A stretch of 64,000 nt of DNA from positions 1,747,780-1,811,779 of the forward strand of contig JNVV01000003.1 of the NCBI GenBank assembly GCA_000733355.1. Direction: 5' to 3'. Shown in pieces: positions 33,650-47,046 of this stretch. The notes under the pieces were generated by a model. The model was not told where the DNA came from. It did no database searches and worked only from the letters and a program-made list of their open reading frames with translations. The DNA is from Falciphora oryzae (lineage: Eukaryota > Ascomycota > Sordariomycetes > Magnaporthales > Magnaporthaceae). Position 1 is the first letter of the stretch. Every line of letters starts with the position of its first letter. The position numbers and the translations under genes were made by a program.

Positions 33650-34740
33650 TGGTAAGACGAATGCAGGCTGAGCTAAGCCAGGCCCGGGGTGTGCCTCCTT
33701 GGGAGCCAGCTCTTGGGAATGCAGCCGAGGTGATTCTGGCGGTAGACGAGCGGCGGAGACGGCCGCGATAGCAAGCCGTCGTAATTAAGGTAGTTGTAGT
33801 AGCTGTTGTCGATTATCGAAGCGCAAGTATGTAGTAGCGTGTGCAAAGTCGCAGAGTCGAGAGCGAGAAACGTCGATGATAAGAGCATGCTGGCGAGGAA
33901 AAGCGATCCGGAATGTTGCTCGCGTTGGGCGCCGGATGGTGTGGTGTCACCCAAGCGGCGGTGGGGGAGAAGGATTTGCGGTGCGTCGAAACTGGGCGGC
34001 GACTGACGGCGAGGCTGGGCGTCGAGGGTGGGAGTGGAGCGCCTGCCTGCGCGATTGCGTGCATATTGGTGGTTGAATTGTTCCGTCGCGTATGCAGCGT
34101 CTTGGGCAGTTGAGGGGAGCGAGAAGCAGCAGGTGGCACGAGAAACCAGAATCCGGCAGACAAGCCATTGAGCTGCAGGCCGCTCTATCAGGCGCACCGT
34201 CGATGCTCTCCTCCTGCGCACCCCTCTTCATCGTATCTGCGCCTCCAAGACAGGAAGGGCCAAGCGGTGCGAAGCCATGCGCTGCACCCGAGATGCAGCC
34301 GCTTCATGTGTGCTGTTGGCCAGGACTGGCGGTTTGCTGCACATGAAGGGGGAGAGCTGCCGACAACAAGAAAAAGCAAATCAAGTTGAGGGTGGCGGGT
34401 TGTGTGTTTGTTTGGTTGGAGTTGGACCGGGGGAGCTCATGGTGCGAACCACGAAGCTCTCCCGGTCGAGGACACCGGAGCCCATCTAACCCCTGGTGGG
34501 CAGAGGAGGGAGCGGGCGCTGCGGCGGCGGGCCCGGGCAGGGCGGGAGCTGCGAGGGGCGCTGGGCGGGCATTTTGGTTGTTGGTTGTGGAAGCCTTGGG
34601 AGAACCTAGGGCTGCGTAGTGAGAATCTCTGCTGTTGGAGAGATCCGGGCGTTGGGTGTTGTAGTGGCGGTGGTAGGCGTTGGTGGCTGCTGGTGGAGGT
34701 CTATGATGTCGAGGCGAGCAAGACAAGACAGGTGGGAGCA
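33650..34740 (-). other. candidate transcription unit (leader-like or non-coding)
   Basis: Read on the minus strand, this begins with a TATATCTCG-like promoter near 34746 and CT-rich sequence. A long CAC/CAA/ACC-rich stretch follows, typical of fungal 5' leaders. The ATG in AACCAAAATGCC near 34583 starts a 28-codon frame. More short ATG frames follow, for example one of 84 codons from about 34063. None is recognisable and no long CDS follows before SAM37. It could be a long non-coding RNA, or an mRNA leader whose coding part I failed to see. Confidence 0.25.
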
Positions 34741-36641
34741 GGCGAGATATAAGCGTTGGCAAAATGTCCGGGACTAGAGATGTAAGATACCAATTGTCGT
34801 GTTTGCGATATGATCTGATGGGTTTCGTTTGTTGGACTGACAATGGGTCGACCGGACGAGGGAGAGGGAAGGGGCCCTGTCTTATTATCTCTTTTCGCCC
34901 GGCAGTGTGAAGATCGCCTCATTAGAGCAAATGTGAAATGCTGTGCCTGGGCTTGGGGCAGCCTGATCCACAATGGGGATGACAGAGTGAATGGGCAGGG
35001 GTGTTTCCTTGCCCACGCCCTGCTTCGTACCTCCCCTTCTCTCAAACCAGGAGACGCTTGCCCACACGCCCGCCGTTCACCGCATCTCTGACTCTACTTT
35101 GGGCCCAGGTACCTTTTGGAGACGAGGGCTGGAGCACCACCCCTGCAAAGCCTGAAAGTACCAAAACACCCCTGCCGTTTTTTTCCCTTCTTCTCTCGCA
35201 GGGCGCGTCCACGCGGACAAGGACAAGGCAGCATGACCAGGGGTGTCGCACCCTTAGGTACGTACCCCCACCCCCCTTCTCCTGCCACCCCCCTCAGACC
35301 TGGTACGACCTTTTATTATTGCTCTGCTTATTCTTTTATTGTGTATTTTTTTCATTTTTTTTTTCAACCCCGTCTTAGGACCACCCACCTGCGGTGCGGT
35401 GACGCAGGTCTGGGCTTGGGTCCTGGGTGAAGCCACCGAAGCGCCCGCAACCGCAAAATGAAACAAGCTGTAGCAGGGGCTCCCTGTGACTTGCTTCTCT
35501 GAGCGCCCGCTCGATGGCTTTCCAGTTCCAGCGCATTCGGGCGCGCCCGTGAACTGCGAAAACAAACAAAGGGATCGCAGATGAACAGCACAGAGAGAAA
35601 AAGAAATTTTGGCAATTGAAGCCACCACCGGCGGCTGGAGAGGCCCCAGCGACCCTCCTCCAGCCCTGATCCCTTCCCCGGAAAACGCGCTGGGTCTGGT
35701 ACTTTGCACCACATGGAATTTGGGCGGCCCCAGCAAGGAAAACGTGATGAAAATCGATCCAGCCCAATTTGCACCTTCCAGCCCCAGCGGCGCTGGGTCC
35801 CAAAACCCCACCGCCCAGAACCAGAATCGAGAGCGGATTGCGAGTACGGTCCTTAGGGGAGAAAAAAAATAAGGGGGCTCTCCAGCATCTCAAAATTAAT
35901 TTGCCATGCACCACAGCAGCAAAGCTGAAGCACGCACTATACGCATTACCTGCCCGGCTGAGATTTGATGAAAGGGGCAAGTTAGCCTGAATTATTGGGC
36001 TCGTCGTTCTCGCCCTTTTGTTCAAAAATAGAAGAGGCTCCGGGACTGGGCTGGGCTGGGCTGGGCCGCTGTCATCACCCCCACAAGCCACGATGCAATC
36101 GCGATTTTGTATCAGAAAGACCGATGGCAAGCCGCCTCGCGGCCTTACCGCGTTCCACGCCCTGCCCTCACTCAGCGTCGTCTGGTGTTGGTCGACTCGG
36201 TCGACTAGAAACGGTGAATGGACATTGTGTCTAGCAAACTTCGATATTGTGATTCTGCACCTCTGAGCTTGCTACAGGTTTGCCCAATTTGGCAGCCTGC
36301 TGATGTTGTTGTTGTTATTACGTTCCTGTGTCGCCCGTGCTGTGTGGCGCATCCGTTTCTGTTTTTTCCCATCCAGCTCGGGATGGCCTTCAGGGGCGCG
36401 ACAGGACCTGCTCGGGCAACGCGTGCGCCTTGCAATTTCACGAGGTCGGAGCTGCAGGCATGGCCGCTGCAGCAAACATGAGCGGAAAGTGTGTTTGCGC
36501 TCGAAACAAGTACGGAACCCAACAACTCAAGGTGTGCCCTTCTTGCTGGGAGCCCGGGGCTAGACTTTTTCTCCCCTGAAAAAGGGGAGCAAAGCATGGA
36601 AGGGGCCTCGAGGGGAAAACGTCTGATCCCGCGGACCCGTC

Positions 36642-36689
36642 GCTCTTTCAACTTCGGCGCGCGAGGCGGCGCGGCCGCGCCGAAAGAGC
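36642..36689. repeat. GC-rich inverted repeat
   Basis: Arms GCTCTTT plus TTCGGCGCG (36642-36661, with a 4-nt bulge) face CGCGCCGAA plus AAAGAGC (36676-36689) around a short GC loop. It ends 6 nt before the ATG of the candidate gene at 36696. Confidence 0.6.
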
Positions 36690-36695
36690 AGTACC

Positions 36696-37171
36696 ATGGA
36701 GAACTACGCGAAGGGTAAATATTGAATAGGGCAACGGTAGCCTCATCCCATTTTGACTTTGGGTTCTCTAACCACTAAACAGAGATCGTCAGCGGTGTCC
36801 CGGACGCGCACCTCCGCATAACAAACAGCGTCGTCCAGACCGTTGTCCTGTCAGTTGAGAGCATGTGCGAGATGGGAGAGGGCCGGGCCCAGAACAATGA
36901 CTTCCAGGCGCAGAAAACTGCGATTCTAGGAAATAGTTGGCGAGAACGCGTAAGGGCGCGATGGTATCGACCATCATCATTGACGCACGCACTCGTGAAT
37001 GAGGGCCAGGCAGGGGTTGGAAGAAGACAGAAGGACAAGACCCCCTTTTTCCTTCCATTTCGCTCTTCGCAAGCATCTCCATTTGGCTCAAGGCTGCTCC
37101 GTGCATTCCCGGATGCCTGCCAGTTCCAATTTCCCCAGGCCCATTATGACGCTTGTGATGGAGACCACTAG
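36696..37171 (+). CDS. candidate two-exon gene, unknown
   Basis: The ATG has a good context (GTACCATGG). The first exon is 19 nt (36696-36714). A 68-nt intron with near-perfect fungal signals follows (GTAAAT donor, TCTAACCAC branch, AACAG acceptor). It opens into a frame that runs to 37171 for 135 residues in all. The start of exon 2 reads EIVSGVPDAHLRITNSVVQT, a sensible protein-like composition for about 60 residues. After that it becomes less convincing, and a GTAAGG at 36952 may be a second donor. I recognise no family. It is the only good splice-supported candidate in the gene-poor interval, and chance is still possible. Confidence 0.25.
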
Positions 37172-38037
37172 AGCAGGAGCCGTAACGCACGCTTCTTTTG
37201 CCAAGGCGCCCACTCCTGCAAGAGAAGGTCCGTAGAACAATTCCAACGCTCCACGAGCCCCTCCGTGCGTGCCCCCATCTGGCCCTCGCTGGCTTCTTTT
37301 GCCCTGTTAATTTTAATTGCCGGCGTTGGTTTTTTTTTTTTTTTTTCTTTTTTTTTTGTGGTCACGCCGTCATCAACAGAAAAAAAAACTTCTTCGCCAC
37401 CTCCATCGCCCAACAGAAAGAATTTTCGAGGCCCTTGCCTGGTAATCGGCAGGGATGCATCCATGACGGACAACGACGAGACCGAGAATCGGGCTCGGCT
37501 TGCATTCTACCGGTGAAGCAAGGGCAGCCAGAATAAACAAAAACCATCGGCGCTTTGGTGCGTCGCCGTTTGCTGTCAGATGAGCGATGGATGATGTGAG
37601 AAGAAGACAGCGCAGGTACCCTTTTGGGTCAAGGACCAGCGGTCAGTTCTGGACAGCGTCGAGGCTATGCGTTAGATTCTGGACCCGGCGTCCATCAGGG
37701 GCGGTGATTCCCAGAGAAATGCGTTGCGAAAGTTCTAGGTCACGCACGCTTAGACTTTTTGCCCCATCGCTGCTGGCGCACCAGATGTTTGGTTGTTTGG
37801 TGCCTTGCAGCCTGGGCCCAAGAGTCATGTTGTTGTGGTTCCTGGCGTTCAGGCTTCTGCCACCCGTCGTCCCTTCGAGAGACGAACCCCGTGCAGGTAG
37901 CCGGGGGGTGAGAGAACAAAATGAGCGAGTTTGGCTAGGGGCCTGGATGCAATTCCCGTGCACGGCTGCCCTGGGTCCCGAGAAGCGCCCACGGACGTTT
38001 TGCGAGACACCGTCGGCAGTTGGCGGGAAGACGCACG

Positions 38038-38068
<31 letters not shown>

Positions 38069-41000
38069 AATGAGGGGCATGCCCTGCTGAATGCCAATCC
38101 TCGACTTCGTATTCAGCAGCAGCTGGCCGGTGAGCCAGCCACGTCCTGCTCACACAGCTCTCACACATCGAGGCAAGGCTGCAAATGGGAAAACGAGGGT
38201 GAGGCTTATGCAGGGATTTCAGGCAGGGACGCATGCGTGCCTCGCAGGGGTCCCTTTGGCGCGGAGATTCCTCAGCCCTTTCCCTGTCTTCCAATGGCGT
38301 CTTGCCGCCCAGCGTTTCCACCACATCGGGCAGCAAGGCTCGCACGGCTGCGGTGAAGCCGCCAAAGGTCAACGGGGTCAGCTGGCTTCAAACAATCAGC
38401 TAGGCATCGACTAGATAGGCCACCTGGGGGCGTCATTCTAACTACGGGAGCGGTCGAAACGGCGGTCTGGTAGGTACACATAATAGCTGGCAGAGAACAA
38501 TTTTGAACAAACAACACTAGCTGCGCCGCCAAAGACACTTGTCAGATTGGAAGGGAGCGGCGGAATGGTCATGCACGAGGAACTTTCTCGAGGTTCTAGC
38601 GGCCGTCGGACGCAAGCGCTGTGTGTTTTGGAGACATTTCCTTTCCCCAACGGGTATGTTACATGGTGATTTGACTGCTAGATCGCGTGCATGCGGATCA
38701 AATGTAATCAATCTTACTAGCGCATATGTACCATCATCATTGACGGTCAAGGGGGCACGCAAGCCAGACAGCCATGACCCGACGTGTGCGCGCCCATGCC
38801 AAGCGCGTGACAAGGCCCAGGCAACGCTTCGACACGGCATTTCCGCCCACGAGCACGGTCCGGCGTGTGGTACACTACCGTGGCTACCTGCCTACGCAAG
38901 CTGCCAATATGCCGTGCCAGGTAGCTACAGCTCCCCCTAGCTCTTTTCCTCTTCCTGACCTCTCTCTCATGGGGACCCTGACGAGGGGCGGCCGTGATCA
39001 GGTTTGGTGGCCCAACCTTAAGTGGCCTAAGCAGAAGGTCATCCCTCCGCCGGGGACCGTCGGCGACAAGGGAAAAGGCGACGTTGCGGACGGAGATGCC
39101 TGCGCCAGCTCGCATCCCAGTGCTTCCTCACCTAAATAATAAGGTTTTGCGGCACCGCGACCTTGAACGTTTCCGAGTATGCCCCTACCACAAACTCTAT
39201 TGACAAAGCCGTGCCCGCACGTTTCTCCCCGCTGGACAACGTACTGTGCCGCATCGAGATCAGCAGCCCTCGGGCTGCCATGCCCGTCGCGTTGCCGGCT
39301 AGCCTGGGGGGTTGCTGGAGGAGGGGCTCCTGGCTCCCTGGCTGGTTGCATCGGCCGGGATCGTGGGGGTTCGCGGCGCCGTCCTGGAAAATCCGGAGGC
39401 TACGGCTCGGGCGGAGGATCTTCGGCGTGCGGGGTTTTCTGGTTGAGGAAACCGGCTGAATCCGACCCTGCTGGGGCCAGGGCCAGAGCAAGAACAACAC
39501 ATCAATAATGCTATGCAGCGCGCGCAAGGAGGCAAGCGGCCGCATCTCCGGCCGCCCAGGGTCTAGCCTACGAGGCTACCTACCTAACCCAGCACGGGTT
39601 TGATGCATGTTGATGGATTCCCCACCGCCTCCCCGTCGTCAACTGAGGAGAAGAGGGGTTATTGCTGTCCGGCTACGTAGCGGAAGCGCTGGTGTTGGCG
39701 CCGCCAACATTCGGTCGCTTGTTTTGGGCCACATGCAGAGTCCCATGCGGCGGCTACGTGCTGTAGGCGGATCACGCCAGCACCCGATGATACCTTGGGA
39801 ATAGTAACCTTGAGCTAGGAGAAATGAGGGGTTGCGGATTTTCTCGCACGACCACCTTACCGCCCGCCCATGTCCCACAAGCCCACCTGGTATGCAGCTC
39901 TGTTTTGCCCTGTGCGGTGGATATACCCTAGGTTTTTTCAGCGGTTTCTTTGCTCCTCTGCTGCTGCACCCATGCATGCTCAGTCGGGCCTGACCAGCCC
40001 ACAAGCCCGCCGAGATGAAGCTGGCGGCTGGGAGCCCATGTGCAAGGGAGGAGAGCGGCGTGCAAGCGTGTAAAAAAAAAAAAAACAACCCCTGCTCGAA
40101 GTGCGGGTCGAGGCGATGGCATCCCCATCCCACAGCCGGACCACAGTTGCGGTTCGCTGCATGAGTGGGCCCTGAACCGGGGCGGTGAAAAAAAAAAAAG
40201 GATAAGACATCCATGCCAACAGCTCCGCAGTGATGAAAAACAAGAAGAAAAAGCCACGCGCCGATGCAACCTGACCCGTCTCCCTCACGCAAGCCCTACA
40301 ATTCAGCGATGCTCCGCCGTGCACCGCTCGGTACCCTGCCAACATGCTTTGTGCGTTACGTAGGCCGCACTTTATCAGGCAATGCCCACCCTATCAAGCG
40401 CAAGACGTAGCATTGCGGTCAAAACTTGAGAGTCCTGCCTGCATCCATATGACTCAATTGTGTTGAACTGCCGCCCGTCGGTTGCTGAATGCGTTGGCAA
40501 CCCTGGTGTTGAGTTAAAGGAACCCCACACACCAGCGTCCTCCCTCTCACGGAGTTACATATTTTTGTTTTTGTCTTTCCTCATTGTGTGCGCAAGTCAG
40601 TCCCCTGCAGCCCTCTGGTCTCGATTCCCTCGCAAACCCAACTGCCGGGACCAAAATCCCAGGTTTCGGCCAGCTGAGACCCTCTGAATAGACTTCAAGG
40701 TTTGCATTTGTGTTGCGTGAGCCGTACCGGAGCTGAAACCGCTCCTGCTCCCTGTTGTCAGGACGAACCTTCAGGATGCGGCTGGCGTTGACTTGCGCCC
40801 TCTGTTCGGACGGAGACGGGGCCGTGGGAAAGACCCAAGAGTGTTTGCTGGAGAGAACTCAAAGCCCTACGAGGCCAGCGCTCAGCCAGTAACCCGCTCG
40901 GTTCCGGGACGGCTATGGGATGGAGGGTGGGTCCCACCGATCCTCCTCCAAGGTCCCCGGTCCCGGCCCGGGCACTTTAGCCCGCCTATTCTTTGCCATT

Positions 41001-44000
41001 CATGGCTACAACGTTGAGGATCGGCCGCCCGTGAAGCGCTGCGCCGCCCGCATTGTTTACCCTGACAGGACTTAACCTCCCAAGGGAGCACCCGCGAGCG
41101 GCGCTTTCATGAGACGCCGAAACACGGCGACTATCAAAACATCAGCGGTTATGCAACCGAGCGGCGTAAACATTCATATCACTCCGCGATACGTGGGGTA
41201 CTAGCCCCTGGCACCTACAAGGGCCAGGGCGAGGGAGCTATCGCCAGGGAAAGGGAGCTTTCCCCAGCCTGGTATTTCATCATCGATATCACTCGTGCCA
41301 CCTATTGTCGACCTATGATGAGACAATTCCGGTAGTACTTTGAGGTCTTGCACCACTCATTGAAGCATAACAAGGAACAGCTTACTGTCCTTTGTGACTA
41401 CGAAGACGTTGAACTCCCTCATCCAACCAACCCGTGTGGCTCTAAGCCAGCCAATGCCGACTGCAGGTGGCTTTCCTCGCCCGACTTTCGACTTTGAAAC
41501 CTTGCATCGCCTGCAAGCCACGTTGAATAGGCCCGAACAAGATAAACAGAAGAGGGGAAAACAAACATCAGAGAGGCGAGAAGAACAAAAAAATCCCTCG
41601 TCCCATTATCAGTGTGCCACCTTGCGCATTCTCGTTGGTGTTGAAGAGACTCCCGCCGAGACTTTGAGCTCTGCCAAGTGCGCATCTCCGTTCCATTATG
41701 TGGACTGCATGTAAGCACCGTCGTCTACCGAGAGCCAGCCAGCGAGATGCGAGCAATTCGACCCAGGAAATCGGGACGGCTGGCCACCACACACCTCCTC
41801 ATGTGCCGGCCACCCAACGACGACGAGACCCGCCCCAGCCCAAGAAGTGGTGCGAGCAGCGGAAATGCAACACTTGAAAGGCTTGGAAGGGCTCATGGGG
41901 CTTCATGCTGTCAGCACCCAACCACACTTTGGGGGCTGCCACGCATGCAGCAACCCGCCAGCTCACCGAAAAAAAAAAAAAAAAAAAAAAAAAAGGAAAG
42001 ACAGCACGCCTCCCGCAAATGGCATGGCTCTCAATAGCCTGGCTCTTGGCACGGGCGACGGCCAGAGCATTGTGATTGTTCATTTTCTGATTGCCTCTTT
42101 TGCAAATAAGGCAGACGTCACCAAGTGGATACGACCCGCCACGAAATTGAGAGAGAGAGAGGGAGGACCGCAGCTTTAGGCAACCCAGCGTTTGCAGCAT
42201 CCAAAACAGCCTAGCGCGGAGGAGGCATTGACGGCCACAGAGGAACGTCGAGGCTCTGATTATTGACATGATGGGGGGGTTTCTCAACCACAGCCCTGAG
42301 GTAGCTGGGATCGCCGCTGCGCGAGATTATCGCAACAACGCGGTGGCGTCCGCCTCGCCCGCCTCGCCGTCTCTCTGTTTGGCTGTCCCGTCGCCTGCTC
42401 GCCGGACGGAGGGGACGCCACGACGCCTACTGTATCCGGATAACGCAAATGCGCCAGTTACAAAGAGTCCAGTAAAAGTGATCGTTGGGGGGGTTCCCTT
42501 TCTCCGCAAAAACACCTTGCCGTAACCCGCCTAGCCCGCTGGAGCAGGACGGGCAGAGGACATTGCTAGCCCGGAGTGCCCGTGGTACTGTGGCGTCTTT
42601 CCCCTGCACTCTGCACCACCCCCGCCGCCAGATGTCGTGATCGTGATGGCCTCGTTTGGCTGTTGTGCATGGGGGCTTTTGGCGCTAGCCAGGTGAGCAA
42701 TCGTTTACAGCCCATTCAACAAGAGACACGCAAGCGACGCTATCGGGCCAAGGCGACGGTCATTCTCCATTTCAGGCTCTCCCAACATTTCATTTAGCCC
42801 GTTTCTTTTTACTTGGTTTTTTTATGTCCGCATTTTTTTCTTTTCCTTTTGTTATTTCGTCCACTCCCCCAAGTGGAACACATCCGTCACCTTATTTAAC
42901 CCTTGCTACGGAGGGTTCGGAAGATCGATGCAACCCTACGGTCATCTGATCGATTGCCCTGCCCTGTTTACCTGTTTCCATCCCATCACACCCCAAGACC
43001 CAAGACAATCCTTGTCCCTAATTCAGCCCGCTTGGAAATGGGATGCCTAATCGACGAGAGCCAGACACGACTCCCTCTTTCAGAACTACCCCTAGACGAA
43101 TCTCCAGATCAAGAAAAAGTGATCAGCGTCGCTGGGGCCGCCGGAAGGGGCTGCTGATACACCCCGTGGGCCTTGGATGTGAAACCAGTGGGCGGAGCGG
43201 AGCGTCTTTTCGCATTGACGGGTGGATCTGTTATGACACTTTCCTCGACCCTGTTTTTTCCTTCTCCCGCTCCTTCTTCGCTGCCGTTGACGGCAGGAAA
43301 GGAGGGCTGTCTCTTGCTGTTCCCCACAGCGGGACTAACATGCTCATGGTCATGGGGAGCAAACAAAGCTGGCGGTGAGGATAATCCCCTCAGTCGGTGA
43401 ACTCTGGGTTCGCGCACACCGACAAATGAAGAAAAAAAAAGCCCCGCCGTGATGTCTGGTTCATGTTGTCTTGGATTGTTTTTGCTGTGTTCCCCCGCTC
43501 CCGTGCTCACATCAGACACCCTGGAAGGCGCCCGTTCCGAAGTGAGCCCCATCAAAGTCTCACCACCAAGTGATCATCATGGATGCAAGGTCCCCGCACT
43601 TTCAGTCCCTTTGCTTTTTTTCTTTTTTTCTTTTTTTCGCTGTACCCAGACTAATGTGCGTGTCCCATGCGGTACAACTCCGTGATGTACCCGTGTAACC
43701 CTATCGGGCGGCTGCATCGTCGCCGAAGAAATAAACCACTCCTGCTGGCCCCCCTCGTTGCGTCCTGCGCTTTCTACTGGTCGCGCTTTGCAGACAAGAC
43801 GCCCTCTCTGGGAATGCCACGAAGTTCACGGCTGTGTTTGTTTGTCAATCTATTCTCCCCCATCGCAACTGCGCCGCAGTAAACCTCCTCCACGTGCATG
43901 ATATCTCAAAGTGTCGCGCCACAGAGATATGCAGGGTGCGCTGAGGTGGTGGGTGGTAAGCAGCGCCTTCTAGAGCCCCCAAGTCCCCGCATGCGGGACT

Positions 44001-46858
44001 ATCTGATCCGTCCACCCATCGCGGGGAGATAAAAAAAAAAAAAAAAAAAAAAAAAAGGGGTGTGTACAATATATGCTGCGCGGAGTGGGCGGTTAGATGT
44101 GTCGATGGTGTTGTCATCTAGGCCTGCTCATCGTCAGCCTCAGAGGCCAACGAACGAACCACGCTGGGTTACGTTGCATCTGAATCACAGGGGAGTGTGT
44201 TTTAGGCACTTTCAAATGTAGGCAAGCTGACTCACCACACCATATTCACCCCATCTAGTTAGGGTATATGGGTGCCGTGAAGTGGCTTGCGGGCTAGGGC
44301 AAAGGGAAGAGCAAAGATCCCGTCTGCCAGGGGAAGGCTGACGGGCTTGGGCGGGGAGGCAGGTACATGCTGGCCAAGTCCCTCAACTCGCTTCCCGTCA
44401 TCGTTGCTGGCCCCATATGGTGGCTCACCGTCTTCTCCATATAGTGGCTTACAGCACACAGACAGAGACCCAATTCCTCGGATTGACTACGTCCGTATGT
44501 GTGGACGGACGTCCACATCTTTACTACACAGATCCAAGGCAATAATATCATCGCTGCTGGGGGTCTCCACGCGTCCGAGTCGAAAATAGAATCCCTGGCG
44601 CCGCCCTCAGATACTGATTATAAGCTTCTGATATGGACAAGGTATGCGGTTCGGCGGCGTGAAAAGACGAATTGGTGGCCTTGGCACACGATGGAGAGAC
44701 GTCGGCTGTGGAATTTCAGCTCCATTTCCTCAGCACCTCCCATTGCACCGGTCGACTACGAGAGCCGAGCTCTCCCGATTTGGTTCTGCGCGTCCCCTTC
44801 CGCTTAGCGATCGGCCAACATCTCCCGGATCAATGGCTAATTGACGATGGGACAAGACCATCATCAGCTGCTGTCCAGCCTGCCTGTAGCCCAACTGGGG
44901 ATGGGTTGTATCGCATGATGGCCAATCAGAGCATGCGTGTTCACAAAATAAGGAAGCCCCGGCCGGCCGACCGGCAACAAACAAAAAAAGTAAGGACAAA
45001 AAAAAAACCGAAAAACTGGCAAACATTTTTTCCCTCGATGTTTCCGGCCGCTCGGACCCAGCTGTCCTGAGTCAGCCCCACAAAAACGCAAGCCATCCCA
45101 CGTGGAATGCAGGGGTAACGCCAGCCACAGGACGCCCGCCCCTGAAGATCACGGGCTGGCCTTTTGGGAGAGGCAGGGACGAAGGCAAAAAAAAAAAAAA
45201 AAAAAATACGACCCGGCGACGACTTGGTGCTGGGCTTCGCCACTATGAGACATCCTACTTTCCGTGCCTCCCCCCAAACACGACAAATTCGGAAACGGAC
45301 GCATCTTGGTGACACGATTGGCGTGGTGGGCTGGTGGGTTTCGTCAGGCACAGCCGAGGATGCGGCCCCTCCTGGGTTCGGGCACGTGGCATTGCTTCGT
45401 AACTCGAATACGGGGTCGCGTTTACTATAAATTTGTGATTTGCTGTGGCTGGGGGCTTGCGATGGAGCCAGATGCGCCGGGATGTCGGCCAGAATGACCG
45501 CAAGCGCTGCGTCTCTTGGGGCCATGTAACCAGCTGGGAACGCCGGGAACGTGAATTAGCTCATCGTGTCCGTGCCTTGTGCCTGGCTCCACCACAGACA
45601 CCCACATCGATCGTGGCCCCTGAATAAGCCGCCCAAGTGAAAACCCAAGGGCTACCGCTTTCGGCATCCCGTAGAAAGTTGGATATCGCTTGTTCAAAAC
45701 TCGCGAGCCGGAATCTCGCGAGCAGGCATATGATTGACGATCCTGTGATGTCTTACGTGCTCACCGTACCGAGGCAATGAGTAAAGCTGACTGCCCCGAT
45801 CCGACCCACCATCGGAGGGAATAGAGTGGGTTTCATGATGCTGCTCTTCCAGCGGGGCGTTTCTTACCGAGACATTCCGGGCAGGGGTGTCGACGTAGTG
45901 ACCGCAATTGAAGGGACTGATATTTGAGCGGAGAAAAAGAGACGCTATCGAGGACCACGCACAAGTCCTGTCGATGATGCGGATCTGGCCCCAGGCCACA
46001 ATGTCGATCAGCCCTGCTTGTTCACTAATCTAGGCTCAGGGACGACGCACTGGACGGATGAAGCCAGCACAAGCGAGCGTCAATCACCTCTCACAACACA
46101 AGTCGAAACGGCGCGCGCTATCATTTTGCGCAGGGACTTGGGATCGATCTCGTTTTTTTTTTTTTTTTTTTTTTTTCTTCTCTTCAAACAATGCTAGCGC
46201 ATCGTCCGGGCGCGGAGCGAGAAACAATGAAACTTCCTTTTCGGTCACTGCCGGCGCCAGCCACCGTGACACACACCAGACGGTGGGGATCGCCAATGCG
46301 TGGTGTCCTCATCTTTACATACACCTGAGCACGGCACACCTCGGCTGGGCAGGGAAGACCCACCGCCGGAACCTGTGATGCCCGGAGCACCGTCGACCTT
46401 GGTATCATCGGGCGCGCTTGTGCGTCTTGGCCTTGCCCGACGCCGGCTGGCGGTTCCTTGTCATTAGAGGTTTGGTGTAATAAGATATGCACTTTATAGG
46501 ATGATGTATTTATGGGCCTGTTTGTTTCTTCTATTTTCCTGTTGTTTCAGCATCACAAGCAGGGCGCCTGGGCCCAAGATATCGGTAAGCAAGTCTGGTG
46601 TTGATAACGGCGGGCGAGCCGGTGGAGATGTGCGAATGCACGCGCGGCACGCCGTGAGGTCTCAACGATGAGCAAACGACTTGTTTCACAGCAATAGCGC
46701 CTGGGCCGTGGGGCTTTCCTTGCTTCTTCCATGCAGCGAGCTCCCGACAGTCAGTCACATTGCCTCTCCAGCAAACAACACAGGCGTCAGCATCTTGTTC
46801 CATGCGACACGGCAATGGTTGGCTGACCACCACTGTGGGGCTTACGTGGTGCGCCATG

Positions 46859-47046
46859 NNNNNNNNNNNNNNNNNNNNNNNNNNNNNNNNNNNNNNNNNN
46901 NNNNNNNNNNNNNNNNNNNNNNNNNNNNNNNNNNNNNNNNNNNNNNNNNNNNNNNNNNNNNNNNNNNNNNNNNNNNNNNNNNNNNNNNNNNNNNNNNNNN
47001 NNNNNNNNNNNNNNNNNNNNNNNNNNNNNNNNNNNNNNNNNNNNNN
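46859..47046. other. assembly gap (188 N)
   Basis: A run of undetermined bases inside the gene-poor interval. Translated frames across it are meaningless. Confidence 0.99.
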
